Under the pieces are notes generated by a model, which was not told where the DNA came from, made no database searches, and was given only the letters and a program-made list of their open reading frames with translations. DNA of 64,000 bases from CAYJFG01 sp964369405 (lineage in GTDB: Bacteria > Bacillota > Clostridia > Oscillospirales > Acutalibacteraceae): positions 1-64,000 of the forward strand of contig CAYJGB010000002.1 of assembly GCA_964369405.1 (NCBI GenBank), written 5' to 3'. A program made the translations under genes and the position numbers. Shown here in pieces: positions 18,763-27,246 of the stretch (position 1 is its first letter; every line of letters starts with the position of its first letter).

Positions 18763-20048
18763 ATATTTTTAAGTAAATCTTTTTCTAACATAGTTTGTGC
18801 TGACAACATAACACCAACTTTTCCACTATGGAAATTCCACGCACCTTGCAACCATACTGCAAAAGGTTCTCTAAGTGGTGCATCGGCAGAAAGCTCTATT
18901 GATGAACCTAATGTAAATGCACCTGCTGCCATTATAACTTTACTATCATACCCTGGCATATCCCATGGTTGTGGTGTAACAAACGAATCAACTGGTGCAC
19001 CTTTTTGCACACCTTGACAAAATGCAATTAAAGCTTCACTTGTGTTAAGTTTTAAAACTTGTATTATGTCTGCTCTTGTTTCGTTATATTTTGGTAACAC
19101 TTCAAACCCTAACACTGTATATAATGCTGAGGCATAAATCGCTGTTTTAAGTGCCTCCCCTGTTATATTCGGTGCATTAAAACTGCCCATAAATAATTCC
19201 CTGTTATTTCCCAGTGTAGCTCCTATCTCTTTACCTGTTGATGAAGTAGTAAATCTACAAGCACACATTTCAATTAATTCCTTTTTTCCTGCTATATATC
19301 CACCACTTGGAGCAATCCCTCCACCAGCATTTTTTATCAGTGACCCTGCTATTAAATCTACATATCCACCTGTTAGTGGTTGCTCTTTTTCTACAAATTC
19401 ACCATAACAATTATCAACCATAATAATACAATTAGGGTGTTTTGCTTTAATTTGTTTCGATACTTCAACTATTTCTTTCGTTGTAATTGATGGTCTAATA
19501 CTGTACCCTCTTGAGCGTTGAATATACACCATTTTAACATTTTCATTTATTGCACTAATAGTTTTTTCAACATCAATAGTTTGCTCATTCTTTAACTCTA
19601 TTTGTTTATAGTTAATTCCAAAATCTTTTAAGCTACCTCTGTTTACATTGTCTTTTTTCTGATTTATTCCTATTACACCATGCAACGTGTCGTAAGGTGT
19701 GCCTGTAATACATAGCATTGTATCATTTGGTCGCAAAACTCCAAACAATGCTACTGCTAATGTATGAGTACCACTTGCAAAACTATGTCTGACTAGTGCA
19801 TCTTCTGCATCAAACATAATTGAATATACTTTATCAAGTGCTTCACGCCCTCTATCATCATAACCATACCCTGTTGATGATGTAAAGTGACTTTCGCTAA
19901 TTCCTACTTTTTGAAACGCATACAACATTTTTTGTTGATTATATTCTTGAATTTCTTCTATTTTTCTTATCTCTTCTTTGCATAATTCTAATGCTTTATC
20001 ACTAGCTTTTATTATTCTTTCATCTATATTAAAAAAATTATTTTCCAT
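18759..20048 (-). CDS. Methionine gamma-lyase-family / aluminium-resistance PLP protein
   Basis: A 429-residue PLP enzyme of the Cys/Met metabolism fold, family YnbB/Alum_res. Motifs include TSSTGYGYDDRGR, IMVDNCYGEF and the PLP-lysine region GSLIKNAGGGIAPSGGYIAG. Family members are annotated as methionine gamma-lyases or cystathionine beta-lyases, but the reaction is rarely shown. Its ATG overlaps the stop of the preceding acetyltransferase gene (TAATG), so it is translationally coupled as the last gene of the murD operon. Confidence 0.9.
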   Translation of the reverse strand: MENNFFNIDERIIKASDKALELCKEEIRKIEEIQEYNQQKMLYAFQKVGISESHFTSSTGYGYDDRGREALDKVYSIMFDAEDALVRHSFASGTHTLAVALFGVLRPNDTMLCITGTPYDTLHGVIGINQKKDNVNRGSLKDFGINYKQIELKNEQTIDVEKTISAINENVKMVYIQRSRGYSIRPSITTKEIVEVSKQIKAKHPNCIIMVDNCYGEFVEKEQPLTGGYVDLIAGSLIKNAGGGIAPSGGYIAGKKELIEMCACRFTTSSTGKEIGATLGNNRELFMGSFNAPNITGEALKTAIYASALYTVLGFEVLPKYNETRADIIQVLKLNTSEALIAFCQGVQKGAPVDSFVTPQPWDMPGYDSKVIMAAGAFTLGSSIELSADAPLREPFAVWLQGAWNFHSGKVGVMLSAQTMLEKDLLKNI

Positions 20049-20839
20049 TATCTGTTTTCCTTATATGTAATATTTTTGAATTTTTCACATTCTATAAAAT
20101 TTAATTTATTATAAAATTTCTTATTTCTTTCTGTGTTACATTGCAAATATATATTTTTTATTTGTTTATCTAATATATTCTGAATTAATTTTGAAACTAT
20201 TATTTTCCCATACCCTAAATTTTGATATTCTTTTTTTACTGCAACTGCTCCAATAACTGCACCATAGCTACAACTGTAAATCATACTAGCTGTAGCTATA
20301 GGTGTATTTTTAAATTTAATAGTCAAAACTTCAGCAACATTTTTACGCACCTTATACGACATATCCAATATAAAATCTTCATATGAGGGTATTTTAAAAT
20401 TATCATCTTTACAAGAATTTAAAACTTCATACGCTTCTTTATATTCATTTAAATTAAATGTAATATCATTTGTTTTTATAATATAATTATCTATTTTATT
20501 ATTATAACTATACTTCATCACATAACCGATATTAATTTTACTATTATCAAATATATCAATATTATAATCACATAGTATTTCACTATATCCTATTATATTT
20601 ACAAATTCAAAAATCTCTTCTAAATCTGCACTTTGTAATACATCTACAATCATATAACCATCACTTTTAGATATTAACGCAGTAGCACTGTCATTAATAA
20701 CTTGTACCCATATATCATAAATATCTTTATCTATATAATTTTTATATCTGCTATAAATTTTAATGCTAAATAGTGTGTTATTGTTTTTAATATATTCTTC
20801 GATATAACATTTTTTATTATCACTTAAAACATATATCAA
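20048..20839 (-). CDS. GNAT family N-acetyltransferase
   Basis: A 263-residue protein whose C-terminal half is a GNAT fold: VIGAVAVKKEYQNLGYGKIIVSKLI holds the acetyl-CoA Q/RxxGxG/A loop (quoted motif NLGYGK), followed by the terminal LQCNTERNKKFYNKLNFIE pattern. The N-terminal half is unassigned. The start is TTG within TTGA, overlapping the stop of the upstream M42 peptidase. The substrate is unknown. Confidence 0.82.
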   Translation of the reverse strand: MIYVLSDNKKCYIEEYIKNNNTLFSIKIYSRYKNYIDKDIYDIWVQVINDSATALISKSDGYMIVDVLQSADLEEIFEFVNIIGYSEILCDYNIDIFDNSKINIGYVMKYSYNNKIDNYIIKTNDITFNLNEYKEAYEVLNSCKDDNFKIPSYEDFILDMSYKVRKNVAEVLTIKFKNTPIATASMIYSCSYGAVIGAVAVKKEYQNLGYGKIIVSKLIQNILDKQIKNIYLQCNTERNKKFYNKLNFIECEKFKNITYKENR

Positions 20840-21864
20840 TTCTCTGTACCTGCTATTATTTCTGCTGTCTTTTTCACTATTGTATATACTGAGTTATAAT
20901 CTTTTCTTGATATTATCGAATTAGCACTATGAATATATCTACAAGGAAAAGACACTGCAAGAGTTCTTACTCCACTTCTACTACAGTGTATCGCTCCACT
21001 ATCATTACCACCTGCAACAGCTTTTTTTATTTGTACTGCTACATTATTATTCTTTGCAACTTCTAGTGCTAAGTTTACATATTCTTTATCATATATTGTC
21101 GCTCTGTCCATAAATGATATTACTGAACCTTCACTAAGTTTACATACTTTTTTGTCTTCGTTTGTTTGTGCAACATCGCAAGCTGTTGTAGCTTCTACTA
21201 CTATTGCACTATCTGGATTAACTGTATATGATGCTGTCTTTGCTCCACGCAACCCTACTTCTTCTTGAACTACAAATGTAAAGTACATATCATATTCTAT
21301 CTCTTGCTTAATTATCTCAATTAAAACTAAACACCCTATTCTGTCATCAAGTGCTTTTGAGATAATTCTATCTTCATCAATTACAAACTTAGACTTAAAC
21401 GCTACTGTATCGCCTAAATCAATATATTTTTCCGCTTCTTTTTTATTATCTGCTCCAATATCACAATACATATCATCTATTTTAGGGATTTTGTCTTTTT
21501 CCTCTGCTGTCAATAAATGTATAGGTTTTACTCCAAACACTGCATTTATCTTGTTTTTACCTACAGTTGCTTGTTTACCTAATATAACACGTCTATCTAT
21601 GCCACCTACAGCAGAAACTTTTAAAACTCCACTACTCGCTATATTTGTTACTACAAAACCTACTTCGTCCATATGTGCAGATAACATTATCTTTTTAGAT
21701 GCTTTGTTTTTTCCAGATTTAAATGCAATTATATTACCTAATGCATCAACTTCAAAATTATCTACGTGATTTTTTATCTCGTTCATAATTATATCTCTAA
21801 CTTCACCCTCGTCACCAGATACGCCACTTGCACAACAAAGTTTTTCTAATAGTTTAATATCCAT
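20836..21864 (-). CDS. M42 family metallopeptidase (first paralogue)
   Basis: A 342-residue cytosolic aminopeptidase or glutamyl-aminopeptidase-like enzyme. Di-metal ligands are visible as SAHMDEVGF (His, Asp), KALDDRIG (bridging Asp), VQEEVGLRG (Glu pair) and the late YIHSANS (His). AAAGGAG lies before the ATG, which overlaps the stop of the preceding M42 gene. Tandem M42 genes are common in Firmicutes, and these may form mixed tetrahedral complexes. Confidence 0.92.
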   Translation of the reverse strand: MDIKLLEKLCCASGVSGDEGEVRDIIMNEIKNHVDNFEVDALGNIIAFKSGKNKASKKIMLSAHMDEVGFVVTNIASSGVLKVSAVGGIDRRVILGKQATVGKNKINAVFGVKPIHLLTAEEKDKIPKIDDMYCDIGADNKKEAEKYIDLGDTVAFKSKFVIDEDRIISKALDDRIGCLVLIEIIKQEIEYDMYFTFVVQEEVGLRGAKTASYTVNPDSAIVVEATTACDVAQTNEDKKVCKLSEGSVISFMDRATIYDKEYVNLALEVAKNNNVAVQIKKAVAGGNDSGAIHCSRSGVRTLAVSFPCRYIHSANSIISRKDYNSVYTIVKKTAEIIAGTEN

Positions 21865-22880
21865 TATAAAGTAGCACTCCTTTCGACGATATATTCACTT
21901 ATAATTTTCACTACACATTCTATATCATACATATCTATTATCTCACATTGAGTATGCATATTTTTTAAAGGTATACTTACCATACCTGTTTTTACACCTT
22001 TTTTAGTGCTTGATATTGTATCTGCGTTAGTTCCTGTTGCTCCTGCTAATATCTCTAACTGATAATCAATGTTATGTTTTTTACTAATTTCAATCAACTT
22101 ATTTGTAATATCTTTATCAAGAGTTGTACCTACACCTATCATCGCACCTTTGCCCATCTCTCCACTTTTCATAGGTGACACATTTTCTTGTGTAGCAAAA
22201 CTAACATCTACTACAATCGCTTCGTTAGGCTCTATAGAAAAAGTTGATGTCTTTGCTCCTGTAAAAGATACTTCTTCTTGTGACGATAAAGATAGCACTA
22301 CTTTACAATTAAGATTAACATTATTAATTCTTTTTGCAACTTCAATCAAAGTTGTTACCCCTGCTCTATTGTCAAGTGCTTTTGATGATATTCTATTGTT
22401 TATAAGCTGCATAGGTTGATTATCAAATACAATTGTATCTCCTAGTGATATTAACTCTTTTACTTTTTCTAATGGCAATCCTGTATCAAACCATAAATCA
22501 TCTGCTTTTATCGCTTTATCCTCATTACCATCTGTTAAATGAGGTGGCAAGCAACATGCAACGGCTTCCACATCTTTTTTTCCTAATATTTTAAATATCT
22601 CGCCTTGTATTACTCGCCTATCTATCCCACCACACGCATTAGCTTTAATAAAACCTTTTTCATCAATATACGTAACCACTAAACCAATTTGGTCAATATG
22701 TGCATCTAGTAAAATAGTATATTCACTTTCTAAATTTCCACACTCAGCTATAATACTATTCATATTTGTTGTATATACTTTGGCGATATCTTTTAAATTA
22801 TTACTTGCAACTTGACAAATTGAGTTCTCTCTTCCAGACACTCCGTTTGCTGAGCATAGTTCATATATTAACTCTTTCAC
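21864..22880 (-). CDS. M42 family metallopeptidase (second paralogue)
   Basis: A paralogue of the downstream M42 gene with the same ligand set: LDAHIDQIGL, KALDNRAG, SQEEVSFTGA and MHTQCEI. The catalytic region is intact although SFTGA replaces the usual GLRGA. I chose the GTG at 22880 (MKELIYEL) because AGGTGA lies 5-6 nt before it; an in-frame GTG at 22889 overlaps that site. It begins right after the murD stop. Confidence 0.9.
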   Translation of the reverse strand: MKELIYELCSANGVSGRENSICQVASNNLKDIAKVYTTNMNSIIAECGNLESEYTILLDAHIDQIGLVVTYIDEKGFIKANACGGIDRRVIQGEIFKILGKKDVEAVACCLPPHLTDGNEDKAIKADDLWFDTGLPLEKVKELISLGDTIVFDNQPMQLINNRISSKALDNRAGVTTLIEVAKRINNVNLNCKVVLSLSSQEEVSFTGAKTSTFSIEPNEAIVVDVSFATQENVSPMKSGEMGKGAMIGVGTTLDKDITNKLIEISKKHNIDYQLEILAGATGTNADTISSTKKGVKTGMVSIPLKNMHTQCEIIDMYDIECVVKIISEYIVERSATL

Positions 22881-22889
22881 ATTAATCAC

Positions 22890-24281
22890 CTATTTTAAAT
22901 TATTTACTAATGTTTTGAAATGTTTTCCTCTTTCATCAAAGTTTTTATACAAATCAAAACTAGCACTAGCAGGCGACATAGAAACTATATCTCCACTTTT
23001 TGCTATTTCATACGCTTTATTTACTGCTTGCTCCATATTTGTAACATTAATAATTGTAAGCAAGCTACTGTTATACTCTGCACATTCTTTTACAGCTTTT
23101 TCAATCTTTGGAGCAGTATCACCCATTAAAATTAATGTTTTTACTTTACAAGCTATCACTGGTCCTAATGGTTCATACGGAATGTTTTTATCATAACCAC
23201 CAGCAATTAAAATTATTCTATCTTTATACAACGACAATGTACCCGATGCTGTTCTTGTTGGGCTTGAGGCTATAGAATCGTTAAAATATTTAACTCCGTT
23301 TAACTCTCTAACAAATTCTGCTCTATGTTCAACTCCTCCAAAATTCTTAGCCACATTTACAATAGTTTCCTTTTCAACCATTCCCCACACTGCACAAATA
23401 GCCGTCATATAATTCTCTACATTATGCATACCAGCAATTTTTATATCTTTAATATCCATAATTTCAAAATCTGTTCCATTATCATTAAAATAGATTTTAT
23501 CGTCATTTAAATACGCACCATTTTCAACTTTTTTACTTCTGCTAAATTTATAGACTGTTCCTCTACAATCTTCTTCTAAATTATTAGTTATCTCGTTATC
23601 AAAATTTAACACACTTCTTGAAAATCCATTTTGATGTAAGATTATATTTCTTTTTGCGTCTACATATTCTTTCATATCCTTATGAATATCTAAGTGATTA
23701 GGTGCAATATTAGTTATTACTGCTACATCAGGGCTTGTTCTCATAGATATTAGCTGAAAACTAGAAAGCTCCACTACAGCTATATCTTCATAATTAATAC
23801 TTTCAATTTTAGGTAATAGAGGAGTTCCTATATTACCTCCTAAATGCACATTCTTACCTTCTGCTTTTAACATCTCTGCTATTATTGAAGTAGTTGTAGT
23901 TTTGCCATCACTACCAGTTATCGCAATAATTTTACATGGGCATAAATCAAAAAACAACTCCATTTCAGAAGTTACAACAACACCTTTTTTTCTACACTCT
24001 ACTAACTGTGGTGTATAATATCTCATCCCAGGAGTTCTAAAAATTATATCAACATCTAAATTATTTATATAGTCCTCTCCTAGCGACAATGTAGCACCTG
24101 CATTTTTTGCTTCTAACGCATTTTCACCAAGTGTTTTTACATCTCTTCTATCACACGCAACTACGTCTGCTCCATATTTTGAAAACAGCTTTATAAGTGG
24201 CAAATTGCTAGTCCCTATACCTACTAAAGCAATCTTTTTATCTTTTAAACTATTTAAAAAATTTAAAACTCTGTTATCCAT
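22890..24281 (-). CDS. murD: UDP-N-acetylmuramoyl-L-alanine--D-glutamate ligase
   Basis: Adds D-Glu to UDP-MurNAc-L-Ala in peptidoglycan synthesis. The N-terminal UDP-binding domain (KIALVGIGTSNLPLI) is followed by the ATP-binding loop ITGSDGKTTTTSII, NIAPNHLDIH, and the C-terminal ligase domain with RTASGTLSLY and SPASASFDLYKNFDERG. 463 residues. AAAGGT precedes the ATG. It heads an operon with the M42 peptidases, GNAT and PLP lyase. Confidence 0.96.
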   Translation of the reverse strand: MDNRVLNFLNSLKDKKIALVGIGTSNLPLIKLFSKYGADVVACDRRDVKTLGENALEAKNAGATLSLGEDYINNLDVDIIFRTPGMRYYTPQLVECRKKGVVVTSEMELFFDLCPCKIIAITGSDGKTTTTSIIAEMLKAEGKNVHLGGNIGTPLLPKIESINYEDIAVVELSSFQLISMRTSPDVAVITNIAPNHLDIHKDMKEYVDAKRNIILHQNGFSRSVLNFDNEITNNLEEDCRGTVYKFSRSKKVENGAYLNDDKIYFNDNGTDFEIMDIKDIKIAGMHNVENYMTAICAVWGMVEKETIVNVAKNFGGVEHRAEFVRELNGVKYFNDSIASSPTRTASGTLSLYKDRIILIAGGYDKNIPYEPLGPVIACKVKTLILMGDTAPKIEKAVKECAEYNSSLLTIINVTNMEQAVNKAYEIAKSGDIVSMSPASASFDLYKNFDERGKHFKTLVNNLK

Positions 24282-24352
24282 ATATATTCAACCTTTCAAG
24301 AAAATTTATTTGTTATATTAAATTTTTATTATAAAATAATTCTACCTATTAG

Positions 24353-24380
24353 ATTATACTATATTATTGGAAAATATCAA
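24353..24380 (-). promoter_or_regulatory. Promoter of the murD operon
   Basis: On the minus strand: -35 TTGATA (24375-24380), 16-nt spacer, -10 TATAAT (24353-24358), about 70 nt before the murD start. Confidence 0.65.
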
Positions 24381-24444
24381 CAAATTTATGTTGTGATTAA
24401 AAATTTTATTTGCTTGTATATTCTTATGATGTTATAATGTACCT

Positions 24445-24480
24445 AACAAAAAATAAAACACACTATTTAAAGTGTGTTTT
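24445..24480 (-). terminator. Terminator of the XRE regulator gene
   Basis: A perfect 10-bp stem AAAACACACT (24455-24464) / AGTGTGTTTT (24471-24480) with a 6-nt loop. In minus-strand RNA it runs into ATTTTTTG. It lies 6 nt after the XRE stop. Confidence 0.85.
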
Positions 24481-24486
24481 CTAGCA

Positions 24487-24738
24487 TTAATTATCTTTAC
24501 GACCTAATAAATACTCTACAGATACTTCTAAAATATCAGCAAGTGCTAAAAGTTCAATATCTGTAACATACCTAATTTGACCTTCTAATTTAGATAATCC
24601 AGATGCATTCATATCTACGCCACTCACTTGTAATTGAGCTAGTAAGTCTTTTTGCTTCATATCTTTAGATTTTCTTGCAAGTTCAACTCTTGCACCAATT
24701 AAATTTCTGTCTCCTAACTGTTGTTTACGCAATCTCAT
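24487..24738 (-). CDS. XRE family helix-turn-helix regulator
   Basis: An 83-residue Cro/CI-type DNA-binding protein. The HTH region reads ARVELARKSKDMKQKDLLAQLQ... then SGLSKLEGQIRYVTDIELL, and the C-terminus SVEYLLGRKDN is typical. I chose the ATG at 24738 because GGAGTG lies 6 nt upstream; the in-frame GTG at 24747 is part of that site. It is monocistronic, with its own terminator, and its promoter carries a 19-bp palindrome, suggesting autoregulation. Confidence 0.88.
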   Translation of the reverse strand: MRLRKQQLGDRNLIGARVELARKSKDMKQKDLLAQLQVSGVDMNASGLSKLEGQIRYVTDIELLALADILEVSVEYLLGRKDN

Positions 24739-24777
24739 AAAATTCACTCCGTCAAATTTCTTCAGAATAATTAAGTT

Positions 24778-24812
24778 AAAGATATTATATATCTTTTAGA
24801 GAAAAAAAACAA
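24778..24812 (-). promoter_or_regulatory. XRE gene promoter overlapping a 19-bp palindromic operator candidate
   Basis: On the minus strand: -35 TTGTTT (24807-24812), 17-nt spacer, -10 TATAAT (24784-24789). The -10 lies inside the palindrome AAAGATAT-TAT-ATATCTTT (24778-24796). Binding there would block the XRE promoter and could also affect the divergent NAD-salvage pair. Confidence 0.55.
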
Positions 24813-24891
24813 GACTTAAATGTAATTTTTTATAATAATTTTGTTTATTTTAAAGAATTATAAATTAAAATATATTAACAGAGGTACTTAT

Positions 24892-25554
24892 ATGAATAAA
24901 AATAACTATATTCAACAACATAACTATTTTGATGAACTTGCATCAAAATACACAAACTTAAACTCAATCAATATCAGTGACTTAAATACCCAAAATAGCG
25001 TATTGTTGATTGTTGATATGATTAACGGATTTACTAAAACAGGTGCAATGGCTAGTAGCGATTCTCTTAGTATTAATGATGATATCGCAAAACTTGCAAA
25101 TGAATTTGATAAAAGAGATATTAAAATAATATCTTTTGCTGACTGTCATAATGATGACAGTGTTGAGTTTAATTCATTTCCAACACATTGCTTAGAAACA
25201 AGTGTAGAAAGTGAAGTTACCGACGAGATAAAAAACGCTTGTAATTATAAGCTAATCAAGAAAAAATCTATAAACGGATTTTTCGAGAGTGAATTCGCAT
25301 CTTCTTTAAGCGAGAATAAGCATATAAACAATTTTATAATTGTAGGTTGTTGTACTGATTTTTGTGTATTAAATCTTGCTTTAAGTCTAAAAATATATCA
25401 TATATCACAGAATATAAATATTGATGTTACAGTTTTAACCGACTTAACAGAAACTTTCAACTCCCCTACCCATAATAAAGACTTTTGGAATATTGTATCT
25501 TATTCTAATATGGAGCAAAATGGAATTAAAATCATTAAAAATATAACTTACTAA
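24892..25554 (+). CDS. Isochorismatase-family cysteine hydrolase, probable nicotinamidase
   Basis: About 220 residues. Isochorismatase-fold residues are LLIVDMINGF (catalytic Asp), a Lys in the middle (KKKSINGFFESEF) and VGCCTDFCVL (nucleophile Cys). Nicotinamidases hydrolyse nicotinamide to nicotinate, and the next gene, 15 nt on, is nicotinate phosphoribosyltransferase, which supports that function. I chose the ATG at 24892 (MNKNNYIQQ) because AGAGGT precedes it; the upstream ATG at 24841 has no ribosome site. Confidence 0.85.
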   Translation: MNKNNYIQQHNYFDELASKYTNLNSINISDLNTQNSVLLIVDMINGFTKTGAMASSDSLSINDDIAKLANEFDKRDIKIISFADCHNDDSVEFNSFPTHCLETSVESEVTDEIKNACNYKLIKKKSINGFFESEFASSLSENKHINNFIIVGCCTDFCVLNLALSLKIYHISQNINIDVTVLTDLTETFNSPTHNKDFWNIVSYSNMEQNGIKIIKNITY

Positions 25555-25568
25555 CAGAAGGTGAATCA

Positions 25569-27023
25569 GTGAACAATAATAAAATATGTAGAAACTTATC
25601 TTTACTAACAGATTTTTACGAAATCACAATGTCGGCTGGATATTTAGAAAACCAAATGCAAGATACCATTGCATACTTTGATATGTTTTTTAGAAGAGTT
25701 CCAGACAATGGTGGTTTTGCAATAATGGCAGGGCTTGAGCAAATAATTGAATATATTGAACAACTACATTTTTCAGATAGTGATATAGCGTATTTAAGTT
25801 CTTTAGATTTGTTTGATAAGAAATTTTTAGATTACTTAAAAAACTTTAAATTCACTTGTGATATATGGTGTGTTGAGGAAGGTACACCTATTTTCCCCAA
25901 CGAACCAATACTCACTGTAAGAGGTCCAATTATTGAGGCACAACTAATAGAAACTATGATTTTGTTATGCATTAATCACCAAAGTTTAATAGCAACAAAA
26001 GCTGTTAGAATATGTACTGCTGCAAAAAACAAATCTGTTTTAGAGTTTGGTTCAAGACGTGCTCAAGGTGGAGATGCTGCCTTTTATGGTGCAAGAGCTG
26101 CATATATTGGTGGTTGTGATGCAACAGCTTGTGTAATCGCTGGCAAAAAATTAAATATTCCAATAGTAGGTACTATGGCTCACAGTTGGGTACAATTATT
26201 TGATAGTGAATTAGAAGCATTTGAAACGTATGCAAGGCAATACCCTAATGACTGCACACTACTAGTAGATACATTTAACACTTTAAATTCCGGCGTACCT
26301 AATGCAATAAAAGTGTTTAAAGAAGTTTTAGCACCTTTAGGCTACCGACCAAAAGGAATTAGAATAGATAGTGGAGATATAACATATCTATCTAAAAAAG
26401 CACGTAAAATGTTAGATGAAGCAGGTTTTGAAGATTGTAAAATATGTGCATCTAACTCACTTGACGAATATTTAATAAGAGATATGCTTTTACAAGATGC
26501 AAAGGTAGATGTGTTTGGAGTTGGAGAGAGATTAATAACAGCTGCATCAGAACCAGTTTTTGGTGGAGTGTATAAATTAGTAGCAATTGATAAAAATGGT
26601 AAGCATATACCAAAAATTAAAATTAGTAGCAATGTTGGGAAAATCACAACTCCAGAGTTTAAAGAGTTGTATCGACTGTTCGATATAGAGAGTAATCAAG
26701 CAATAGCAGATGTAATAACATTAAACGGTGAAGTAATAGACAGCAGTAAACCTTATGAAATTTTTGACCCTATATACCCTTGGAAACGTAAGACAATAAC
26801 AAATTTTATTGCTATAAAATTAAGAAAACAGATTTACGATAAAGGCAATCTTGTATATAGTGGAATGGCTTTAGATGAAATAAAAGTAAGATGTAAACTT
26901 CAACTTGATTTATTGTGGGACGAAGTTAAAAGGTTTGAAAACCCACATAGTTACTATGTAGATTTATCTCAAGATTTATATGATATTAAGGAAAGTTTAC
27001 TAAATAGTAGAAAACATAATTAA
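25569..27023 (+). CDS. pncB: Nicotinate phosphoribosyltransferase
   Basis: A 484-residue enzyme of NAD salvage joining nicotinate and PRPP. It opens NLSLLTDFYEITMSAGY and has FFRRVPDNGGFAIMAG, EFGSRRAQGGDAAFYGARAAYIGG, GTMAHSW and IRIDSGD, all hallmark PncB motifs. The start is GTG with AAGGTG upstream. It is coupled to the hydrolase gene and ends before a shared bidirectional terminator. Confidence 0.95.
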   Translation: MNNNKICRNLSLLTDFYEITMSAGYLENQMQDTIAYFDMFFRRVPDNGGFAIMAGLEQIIEYIEQLHFSDSDIAYLSSLDLFDKKFLDYLKNFKFTCDIWCVEEGTPIFPNEPILTVRGPIIEAQLIETMILLCINHQSLIATKAVRICTAAKNKSVLEFGSRRAQGGDAAFYGARAAYIGGCDATACVIAGKKLNIPIVGTMAHSWVQLFDSELEAFETYARQYPNDCTLLVDTFNTLNSGVPNAIKVFKEVLAPLGYRPKGIRIDSGDITYLSKKARKMLDEAGFEDCKICASNSLDEYLIRDMLLQDAKVDVFGVGERLITAASEPVFGGVYKLVAIDKNGKHIPKIKISSNVGKITTPEFKELYRLFDIESNQAIADVITLNGEVIDSSKPYEIFDPIYPWKRKTITNFIAIKLRKQIYDKGNLVYSGMALDEIKVRCKLQLDLLWDEVKRFENPHSYYVDLSQDLYDIKESLLNSRKHN

Positions 27024-27205
27024 CACTATCGGCTATCTTAAAAGTAAAATTATTATTATTTACAAAAAAATGATAATTAATGTTTTTACAAGGATTTAAC
27101 TTGAATAAAGTGTTCAATTTGTTATTGCAATTTACAACAGTTTCTTTTATCAATTCTATTTTTTATGTCAAATCCCAACATTTGACAAAGAGCCAAACAA
27201 AACTA

Positions 27206-27246
27206 AATTGGTCTGTATCACAAACTGCGATACAGACCAATTTTTT
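27206..27246. terminator. Bidirectional terminator between pncB and pcrA
   Basis: A perfect 14-bp stem AATTGGTCTGTATC (27206-27219) / GATACAGACCAATT (27229-27242) with a 9-nt loop. T-runs lie on the plus-strand exit (TTTTTT from 27241) and a weaker one on the minus-strand exit. It overlaps the pcrA stop by about 2 nt. The rest of 27024-27205 shows no convincing gene. Confidence 0.88.

Noticed and set aside
24410..24438. Plus-strand promoter TTGCTT-17-TATAAT upstream of the XRE terminator
   Set aside because: It would drive only a very short transcript into a hairpin, with no gene downstream on that strand. It is kept only as a chance match or a possible antisense start.
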